Positions 32,809-38,495 of a stretch of DNA of 38,495 bases are shown one piece after another. The notes under the pieces are model-generated. The model saw only the letters and a list, made by a program, of their open reading frames with translations, had not been told where the DNA came from and made no database searches. Source of the stretch: an uncultured Spartobacteria bacterium. GTDB lineage: Bacteria > Verrucomicrobiota > Verrucomicrobiia > Chthoniobacterales > Chthoniobacteraceae. The stretch spans positions 1 through 38,495 of the forward strand of contig CAIWVL010000108.1 of NCBI GenBank assembly GCA_903916085.1, in the 5' to 3' direction. Made by a program: the position numbers and the translations under genes. Position 1 is the first letter of the stretch; each line of letters opens with the position of its first letter.

Positions 32809-34124
32809 GCGTCCCCCGCACGCCTGTGAACGGTCTGCGCATTGCCCTGCTTGGGCTGAGCCTTGCTGCAGGTGCCACGCAGGCAGCGGATTGGCCCCGT
32901 TTTCTCGGCCCTAACCACGACTGTAAAGCGGCTCCCGCTGATGTCGCAGGGTTTTGGCCGGAGTCCGGCCTCAAGCGGGAATGGGATTTCCCCAAGGGAA
33001 AAGGTTGGGCGTGCCCTGCTGTCATCGGAAATCGGGTGGTGCTTTTCCACCGCGCAGGGACGGAGGAAGTTCTCGATTGTTTGGATTTGCGTTCCGGTAA
33101 ACTGCTGTGGCACATGGCTTACGCTGCGCCTTACCGGGATCGGTACGGCTCCGGGGACGGCTCGCGTACGAGCCCGGTGGTGGATGGTGACCGTGTCTGG
33201 GTGTTCGGTATTACGGGTCTTCTCCACTGCATTGCGTTACAAACTGGCGAGGTGCTTTGGAAGCGCGATCTGGGCACCGATTTCGCCATGCAGGACAACT
33301 TCTTCGGGCATGGCTCCACGCCTCTCGTCCTGAATGGGCGCGTGATCGTACCAGTCGGCGGAACAGAGGATCGCTGTGCTGTGGCTCTAGATGCCGCTAC
33401 GGGCGACACCTTGTGGACCACCAAACACGCGTGGGGCGCAGGCTACGCGTCGGCCATCCCGGTCCGCCTCGGTGCTGGATCTGACAAGCGTGATGCCGTG
33501 TTTTTGTTCCTCGGAGGCGAAAGTCGTCCGCCCACTGGTGGCGTTCTTTGTGTGGACGCACAGACGGGAAAGGTGCTGGGAGAACTGCCTCACCGAGCGC
33601 GAATCGCGGAATCGGTGAACGCGGCCTCTCCTGTTTTAGTGGATGGAAACAAAGTGTTTACCACCGAGGCGTATGGCAGTGGCGGATTGCTTGCCGAGGT
33701 CTCCGCTGATGGGGCGCTCTCCAAAGTTTGGAGTACCGTCAAACTCGGCGCGCACTTCGGAACTCCAGTGACCCGCGATGGTCTCATCTTCGGCTTCGAC
33801 GGACAAAACGTGCGTCTGGCAGAACTGGTCTGTCTGGACGCCGCTACGGGCGAGGAAAAGTGGCGGGACGATCTTGGTGGCCGTTTTGGGCGTGGGAGTT
33901 TGGTGGATCTCGGTGAACAGGGCGTTTTGGCGTTGGGCGAGACCGGCGAACTCGTGCGCTTCAAGCCGAACGGCACCCGCCTGGATGTCCTTCAACGGGA
34001 ACGCCTTTTTGAGGCTCCCGAAACGTGGACGATCCCAGTCCTTGCAGGTCGTCGCCTGTTGGTCTTGCAGAACGAACGCTCCCGAGACGGAGCAAGCCCA
34101 CGGCTTATTTGTTACAGCTATTAA
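32805..34124 (+). CDS. Secreted PQQ-type beta-propeller protein (end of cluster)
   Basis: 439 residues from the ATG inside the upstream stop codon. Signal peptide to about GATQA, then ADWPRFLGPNHDCKA, the usual N-terminus of PVC propeller proteins. Blades include LDCLDLRSGKLLWHMAY, LHCIALQTGEVLWKRDL, VALDAATGDTLWTTKHAWG and LVCLDAATGEEKWRDDLG. It is the fourth such protein in this run. Probable extracytoplasmic location. Coupled translation with the halogenase-like gene suggests a shared process. Convergent with the next gene, so this ends the transcription unit. Confidence 0.88.
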   Translation: MSVPRTPVNGLRIALLGLSLAAGATQAADWPRFLGPNHDCKAAPADVAGFWPESGLKREWDFPKGKGWACPAVIGNRVVLFHRAGTEEVLDCLDLRSGKLLWHMAYAAPYRDRYGSGDGSRTSPVVDGDRVWVFGITGLLHCIALQTGEVLWKRDLGTDFAMQDNFFGHGSTPLVLNGRVIVPVGGTEDRCAVALDAATGDTLWTTKHAWGAGYASAIPVRLGAGSDKRDAVFLFLGGESRPPTGGVLCVDAQTGKVLGELPHRARIAESVNAASPVLVDGNKVFTTEAYGSGGLLAEVSADGALSKVWSTVKLGAHFGTPVTRDGLIFGFDGQNVRLAELVCLDAATGEEKWRDDLGGRFGRGSLVDLGEQGVLALGETGELVRFKPNGTRLDVLQRERLFEAPETWTIPVLAGRRLLVLQNERSRDGASPRLICYSY

Positions 34125-34264
34125 GTAGAGGGGGGGAACGCAGAGGCGCGGAGAGTTCGGAGTAATCACCAAATCACATTCAAAATGGGATTATGATAAA
34201 AGCTCCGCGCTCTTCGCGATTCAGTGTGCGTCTATCTTTTTGGCGCTCTTCGCAACCAGCGCGG
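34125..34264. other. Convergent intergenic region with short inverted repeat
   Basis: 140 bases between two convergent genes. It contains GCGCGGAG (around 34146) and CTCCGCGC (around 34203) about 50 bases apart, but no compact hairpin with a T-run, so a bidirectional terminator is possible but not shown. No gene. Confidence 0.4.
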
Positions 34265-34969
34265 CTATTTCTCGCCAAGCTCGCGCAGTTTCATGCTGCG
34301 GAAGTCCACCACATCGCCGTGATCTTGTAGCAGGATGGGAGAGGCGATCTTTACGCCGAAGTCTTTCACCTTAGCGTACTTGCTCTTGGCAATGCGCTCC
34401 TGCATTTCGGGACTGCCAATTTCAAAAGTGAGGGCTAACGAGCCATTGAGCCACTGCTCGACGTGCGCGCCTTTGACAAGTAGGCGGCTCGTATTCCATT
34501 CACCAGCAGGTTTGGTTTTGCGATCTGCGGCCGGGTCAATGAGGTCGTATAGGGCTGCCGTCTGGTGGGAGAGGCCGCGACTGGCGTCGGCATGCCGTGC
34601 ATCATCAAGCATCTGGTATTCAAATCCCACGCCCTTCGCCGGATTCGGCAGGTTGTATTTTACCCCGCTGTTGCCGACTTCCGAAATTTTCCAGTCCCAT
34701 ATCAGCTCAAAATTGAGATAGTTCTTGGCCGTTACAATGTCGCCACCGCCCTTTTCGTGATGGAGGCTCCCCTCTTTGACCGACCAGCCCGCGGCTGGAA
34801 AAGAGGTGGTGCCAAGACCCACCCACCCGTCGATAGAATTGCCGTCGAAAAGCAACTGCCAGCCAGCGGCCTTTTCTTCGGGAGTGATCGTGTTGGGCTC
34901 GGCTGCGTTGGAAAATGCCGAGAGGGTCAGGACCAGGGCCGCAGTGGGGAGAAGCAGAGAACGTTTCAT
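34265..34969 (-). CDS. Secreted DUF1080 (3-keto-disaccharide hydrolase-type) protein
   Basis: 234 residues from the ATG at 34969; a TTG eight codons earlier is less likely. Signal peptide MKRSLLLPTAALVLTLSAFS, cleaved near NAA. The DUF1080 jelly-roll signature is GWQLLFDGNSIDGWVGLG, followed by WSVKEGSLHH, YLNFELIWDWKIS, NSGVKYNLP and FEYQMLDDARHADA. Ends with SPILLQDHGDVVDFRSMKLR. This family is heavily expanded in Verrucomicrobiota and Planctomycetota and includes 3-keto-glycoside hydrolases acting on sugars outside the cytoplasm. It is on the opposite strand from the propeller run and is probably an independent gene. Confidence 0.9.
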   Translation of the reverse strand: MKRSLLLPTAALVLTLSAFSNAAEPNTITPEEKAAGWQLLFDGNSIDGWVGLGTTSFPAAGWSVKEGSLHHEKGGGDIVTAKNYLNFELIWDWKISEVGNSGVKYNLPNPAKGVGFEYQMLDDARHADASRGLSHQTAALYDLIDPAADRKTKPAGEWNTSRLLVKGAHVEQWLNGSLALTFEIGSPEMQERIAKSKYAKVKDFGVKIASPILLQDHGDVVDFRSMKLRELGEK

Positions 34970-35043
34970 GAAGCTGGGGATGATGGAAAACAACGGCTTT
35001 AATTTCTACGGTGAGACAGCAGAAGACAACCAGAACTGCAGGC

Positions 35044-36390
35044 TCAGTCTCGCCGCGTGGTGTTCCAAATCTGCCAGCACTTCAGAAAGCCTGGGGCAAA
35101 ATCGGAGGGGCGCGCTGCTGTCCACTCTGCCACTTGGGCAGTGGTAAACCATTCGCCACATTCGATTTCTGCGGGTGGCAGATGGAACGGTCCATCGTGC
35201 TGAGCCTGATACAAGCCGACGAACTCGAATCCTGTTTCCACGCAAGGTGCAATGCGAGTCACAGGTTGAACCGAGGCACTCACGCCGAGTTCCTCCTCAA
35301 GCTCGCGAGCGGCCGTTTCGTCGTAACCCCGACCGGCGTTCACATGCCCGGCTGCGCTGGAATCCCAGAGCTGCGGGCACACGTCCTTCCACTGAGAACG
35401 TTTTTGCAAAAAAAGTTCTCCGTGTTTGTTGAGGACAAAAATGTGAATCGCCCGATGCCGCAAATGCTGTTGATGTACCTCGAAGCGAGAGGCTTGGCCG
35501 GTAACGTTGTCGTGCTCGTCAACCACATCAAAAATCTCGCCGTGAACGTCCTGTGCGTTTGATGACGGATCTGTCTCGCCGGTATCTGGCTTCCACGCGG
35601 CAAGTTTGCACCACTGTTCCAGGGACAGCGCCTCTGCGCGTGACGTGACGGGAATTCCAATAGCCTCTGCAGCTTGCGCCCACTGCGGGAGAGCCGGTGC
35701 AAGCAGTTTGCCGAGCTGTTTACGGCGCTGACTGAACCCCAATTTCACAAGCGTCGTAAAACGTGCTCCATCGCAAGGCGTTAGCTCGCCTGCCGGGCGG
35801 GGTGTCAACAGCACAACGGCGGAGTCTACCTTGGGCACGGGCAGGAATACCGAGGGCGGCAGTGTGCGAAGCATTTCTACGCGCCAACGTCGGCCGATGA
35901 GCACGGTGGGGGCACCGTACTCTTTGCCTCCGGGTCCGGCTGCAATACGTTCTGCAAGTTCCTTTTGTAGAGTAAATAGCAGAGCGGTCGCAGGCGAGGC
36001 GTCGGAGGTGAAGTTGAAAAGAATTTGGCTCGAAACGTAGTAGGGCAAGTTACCCAAAACTTTGAGTGGACCGCCCGCCATCAGGTCGCGCGTGTCAAAG
36101 CGGCAAGCGTCACCGTGCACGACTTCGAGCTGTGGATAACGACCTCTGAGGAACTCAATGAGGCGGTCGTCTTTCTCAATGAGCACCCCGTTTTCAGACT
36201 GCTCACTAGCGATACTCGTCAGGGCACCTAACCCCGGACCAATTTCCAGCCAGCGTTCGCCCTGGGCGATTTCCAGTCGGGATACAATCCACTCTGCGAG
36301 ATTGCGGTCGTGTAGAAAGTTCTGCCCAAGGCTGCGTGTGGGCGTGGCGTCCAGCTCGTCGAGCGTGGCTTGCAGTTCGGAAAGTTTCAC
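35044..36390 (-). CDS. rsmA: RsmA (KsgA) 16S rRNA dimethyltransferase fused to a Nudix hydrolase
   Basis: 448 residues from a GTG at 36390 that fits the RsmA N-terminus and begins 13 bases after the uppP stop. Residues 1-268 are RsmA: SLGQNFLHD, SAM-binding EIGPGLGALT (49-58), catalytic NLPYYVSSQIL (114-124), and FLPVPKVDSAVV. RsmA dimethylates two adenosines near the 3' end of 16S rRNA. Residues about 284-448 form a Nudix domain of the YfcD/IDI-like kind (EIFDVVDEHDNVTGQ, HRAIHIFVLNKHGELFLQKR). Its Nudix box is GHVNAGRGYDETAARELEEE: the catalytic REL.EE part is intact but the first conserved Glu is Arg354. No frameshift or stop separates the two domains. Confidence 0.92.
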   Translation of the reverse strand: MKLSELQATLDELDATPTRSLGQNFLHDRNLAEWIVSRLEIAQGERWLEIGPGLGALTSIASEQSENGVLIEKDDRLIEFLRGRYPQLEVVHGDACRFDTRDLMAGGPLKVLGNLPYYVSSQILFNFTSDASPATALLFTLQKELAERIAAGPGGKEYGAPTVLIGRRWRVEMLRTLPPSVFLPVPKVDSAVVLLTPRPAGELTPCDGARFTTLVKLGFSQRRKQLGKLLAPALPQWAQAAEAIGIPVTSRAEALSLEQWCKLAAWKPDTGETDPSSNAQDVHGEIFDVVDEHDNVTGQASRFEVHQQHLRHRAIHIFVLNKHGELFLQKRSQWKDVCPQLWDSSAAGHVNAGRGYDETAARELEEELGVSASVQPVTRIAPCVETGFEFVGLYQAQHDGPFHLPPAEIECGEWFTTAQVAEWTAARPSDFAPGFLKCWQIWNTTRRD

Positions 36391-36403
36391 CAGTGCGGAG
36401 GGG

Positions 36404-37180
36404 CTAAAGGAAAACGAGCAGCGCCACACCCACGATAATCCGGTAGACGCCAAAGCCCGCAAAGGAATGGGTTTGAACGAACCGGAGTAGCCATTTGACA
36501 GTGACAAACGAAACAACACCAGCCACTAAAGTTGCGAGTAGCAGCATGGACCAGTTCTCATTGGTACCGTGTCGGAGTTCCTTGAGGATTTTGAGGCCGC
36601 TGGCTGCGAGTAGGGTTGGAATGCCTACGAGAAACGAAAATTCCGTCGCAGTGACGCGTGAGGTGCCCGTCAGCATGGAGGCCATGATGGTGGTCCCCGA
36701 GCGCGAAGCACCTGGGAAAATCGCTGCGATTAACTGCGAAAAGCCCACCACAATCGCCGAAAACCACGAGTGCTCGGCGGCCAGCTTCTTTTTCTCCAAA
36801 AGCCGCTCTACCAAAAGAAAAATAATCCCACCGATGATCAGCGCCCAAGCGACAGGACGGATCGCCTCAGGGAGACGGAAGTGCAACTTCTCCAGCAACA
36901 AACCGCCGACTGCAGTAATGCCAAAGGCGGCGAAAATGAGTGCCCAGAGCTTCTGGCTGGCCGGTTCGCGCCAACGCAAGAGTTGGGCGATTCTTTCCCG
37001 AAAAAGGGGAAGCACTGCGAGTACAGCGCCGGACTGGATCACGACGTTGAAAAGGTCGCTCTGCCTAGGAAGCCAGTTTTCAGCAATGAGCAGATGCCCG
37101 GTGGAGGAGACTGGGAGAAACTCGGTGAGTCCCTCAATCACTCCCAAAATAACGGCGTTGGCCCAGAGCGGCAGGTCCAT
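36404..37180 (-). CDS. uppP: Undecaprenyl-diphosphatase UppP (BacA)
   Basis: 258 residues from the ATG at 37180. Multi-pass membrane protein with signature LTEFLPVSSTGHLLIAENWL near the N-terminus and FPGASRSGTTIMASML in the middle, the two motifs that make the active site of UppP. It recycles the lipid carrier of cell-wall synthesis by removing a phosphate from undecaprenyl pyrophosphate and contributes to bacitracin tolerance. It lies 13 bases upstream of the RsmA-Nudix gene on the same strand, so the two are likely co-transcribed. Confidence 0.96.
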   Translation of the reverse strand: MDLPLWANAVILGVIEGLTEFLPVSSTGHLLIAENWLPRQSDLFNVVIQSGAVLAVLPLFRERIAQLLRWREPASQKLWALIFAAFGITAVGGLLLEKLHFRLPEAIRPVAWALIIGGIIFLLVERLLEKKKLAAEHSWFSAIVVGFSQLIAAIFPGASRSGTTIMASMLTGTSRVTATEFSFLVGIPTLLAASGLKILKELRHGTNENWSMLLLATLVAGVVSFVTVKWLLRFVQTHSFAGFGVYRIIVGVALLVFL

Positions 37181-37202
37181 CAATTTTGCGTGTGCACAGG
37201 TC

Positions 37203-37243
37203 TTCCGGTAGTGGTGGCTAAAATTCCACTGCGCCCACCGGAA
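37203..37243. promoter_or_regulatory. Hairpin between glnB-type gene and uppP
   Basis: Outer arms TTCCGGT (37203-37209) and ACCGGAA (37237-37243) with inner arms AGTGG (37210-37214) and CCACT (37226-37230). The stem fits a structured terminator or spacer between two same-strand genes, but there is no T-run. The CCGGT/ACCGG ends resemble the CCGGTGG/CCACCGG core of the dispersed palindromes in this window. Confidence 0.5.
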
Positions 37244-37251
37244 TACTCGGG

Positions 37252-37798
<547 letters not shown>

Positions 37799-38187
37799 TA
37801 GTAGGCTGTTCGGTGAAATTGTTCGGATTTAATAGAAGATCCAAGTCGGCAACCGAGCCGGAGGCTTCGGAAGAGATTAGCCGGTGGTGATAGGAGCGGA
37901 GCGACTGGAACCACCGGAATACCGTACCAAACGGATTGCGCTCCGGCAGGAGTGCGAGAAACATCCGCAACCCACGCGGCTCGAGTTCTATGTGAGGGGT
38001 TTCTCGCGCACCTCCGGCGCGCAGACCTTCGTTTGGACATCACCGGTGGTTCAGCTCGTTCCTCGCATCACCACCGGCTAATTTCTTAGCCCCCTCGCGG
38101 GGGCTTCGGAAGCGTCCCGCGATCATTAAGGATTCATTCCAAAAATGTCCGCAGGAGATCCGACTTTCTAGCCCGAACAGCCTACTA
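37799..38187. mobile_element. 389-bp MITE-like element with 15-bp terminal inverted repeats
   Basis: TAGTAGGCTGTTCGG (37799-37813) and its perfect reverse complement CCGAACAGCCTACTA (38173-38187) bound the element. Inside are two palindromic modules: CCGGTGGT/ACCACCGG at 37881-37917 and again at 38043-38077, plus the hairpin at 38088-38105. GCTTCGGAAG occurs beside both modules. The outermost TA at each end could be a TA target duplication. No transposase is encoded, so movement would need help in trans. A second, decayed copy lies at 17630-17843. Short open frames across it on both strands are by-products of the palindromes. Confidence 0.75.
38088..38105. repeat. Perfect 7-bp stem with TCGC loop inside the element
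   Basis: AGCCCCC, loop TCGC, GGGGGCT. The corresponding site in the decayed copy (17700-17716, GCCCCCGCGACGAGGGC) keeps the arms but is mutated, which indicates a conserved structural part of the repeat family. Confidence 0.8.
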
Positions 38188-38316
38188 GGGCAACGCCCTA
38201 GGATTACCGATCAGATGAAATCAGCCATGTTAAGGACGCCCCAAAACATGCCACGATTCAAGACGCCCCTTCAGGGCTGTGGATTTTTTCATCCAAAACC
38301 TAGGGCGTTGCCCTAG
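38185..38316. repeat. Pair of palindromic CTAGGGC..GCCCTAG repeats
   Basis: CTAGGGCAACGCCCTAG (38185-38201) and CTAGGGCGTTGCCCTAG (38300-38316) are each palindromic (7-bp arms, 3-base loop) and are reverse complements of each other, 98 bases apart. Between them ACGCCCC occurs twice. Similar sequence, from memory, is abundant in intergenic regions of planctomycetes and relatives. This lies directly against the right end of the 389-bp element, sharing CTA. Confidence 0.7.
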
Positions 38317-38495
38317 GCTGCCATGGTGCGCTCCGTTAGGGCTTCGGAAACGAGCTGATCCGACGTTGTTGCGCGTAATGCCTATCATTACCCAGTACGG
38401 CCACATACGACGAATCTGTTGTTTTTAAATCAGCGCCGCCCTGGGAGCGCCTCTGGCAGACTGATTGCAAACTCTGACGCCACCGATGATGCTGA
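38317..38495. other. Right end of window, no gene seen
   Basis: Contains another GGGCTTCGGAAA (about 38338) and otherwise no long open frame with credible coding character. The neighbouring gene lies beyond the window. Confidence 0.4.

Noticed and set aside
18855-34124. Calling the propeller proteins true PQQ alcohol dehydrogenases
   Set aside because: Fold motifs are present but I cannot identify the PQQ and metal ligands or the full eight-blade dehydrogenase pattern by eye.
36391-36519. Longer RsmA-Nudix protein starting inside uppP
   Set aside because: The extra N-terminus overlaps conserved uppP coding sequence and has no RsmA similarity; the GTG at 36390 matches the family start.
38291-38400. 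Possible peptide-coding frame across the second repeat family
   Set aside because: It lies in a palindromic repeat of a type often mis-annotated as hypothetical proteins and has no start with support.

Overview
The window looks like a chromosomal segment from a flagellated member of the PVC superphylum, most likely Verrucomicrobiota (Opitutales-like). This rests on four things read from the sequence: secreted PQQ-type beta-propeller proteins with the N-terminal 'DWP..G' signature, a secreted DUF1080 protein, mostly Shine-Dalgarno-poor pyrimidine-rich leaders, and palindromic intergenic repeats that I recall from planctomycete and verrucomicrobial genomes. The taxonomic call is inference; no rRNA gene is present.

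Region 1 (1-17412, all + strand) is one long flagellar locus: a 5'-truncated fliK-like gene, flgD, flgE, fliL, fliM, fliN, fliO, fliP, fliQ, fliR, flhB, flhA, flhF, a small membrane protein, fliA (sigma-28), motA, motB, a small cysteine-tailed protein and a second motB. It encodes hook assembly, part of the C-ring, the full fliOPQR-flhBA export gate, the stator and the flagellar sigma factor. Oddities are a giant hook protein with a repeat-rich insert, an FlhB with NPVH instead of NPTH, a FliM without the usual CheY-binding peptide, a divergent FlhF not followed by flhG, and two MotB proteins for one MotA.

Region 2 (17413-18854) holds a decayed copy of a dispersed inverted-repeat element fused to the 3' end of a minus-strand gene for a protein with two tandem winged-helix-like repeats, then a divergent intergenic region with a hairpin.

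Region 3 (18855-34124, + strand) is a compact accessory locus, with much of its 3' part translationally coupled. It contains four secreted beta-propeller proteins, an MFS transporter with a large periplasmic coiled-coil insert, an atypical adenylate-forming enzyme (EhpF-like), an aldehyde-dehydrogenase-type reductase, an iron-type alcohol dehydrogenase, a HemW/HemN-like radical SAM protein, a UbiC-like chorismate lyase and a flavin-dependent halogenase-like protein. My working model, which is inference, is a chorismate to 4-hydroxybenzoate to aryl-aldehyde to aryl-alcohol pathway with possible ring halogenation and radical SAM tailoring, coupled to export and secreted propeller proteins. This is the best candidate in the window for an undescribed system.

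Region 4 (34265-37590, - strand) is more ordinary: a DUF1080 secreted protein, an RsmA (KsgA)-Nudix fusion, undecaprenyl-diphosphatase and a P-II protein. Region 5 (37591-38495) has no convincing gene. It holds a 389-bp element with perfect 15-bp terminal inverted repeats and internal palindromes, homologous to the decayed copy at 17.6-17.8 kb, followed by a second family of palindromic repeats.
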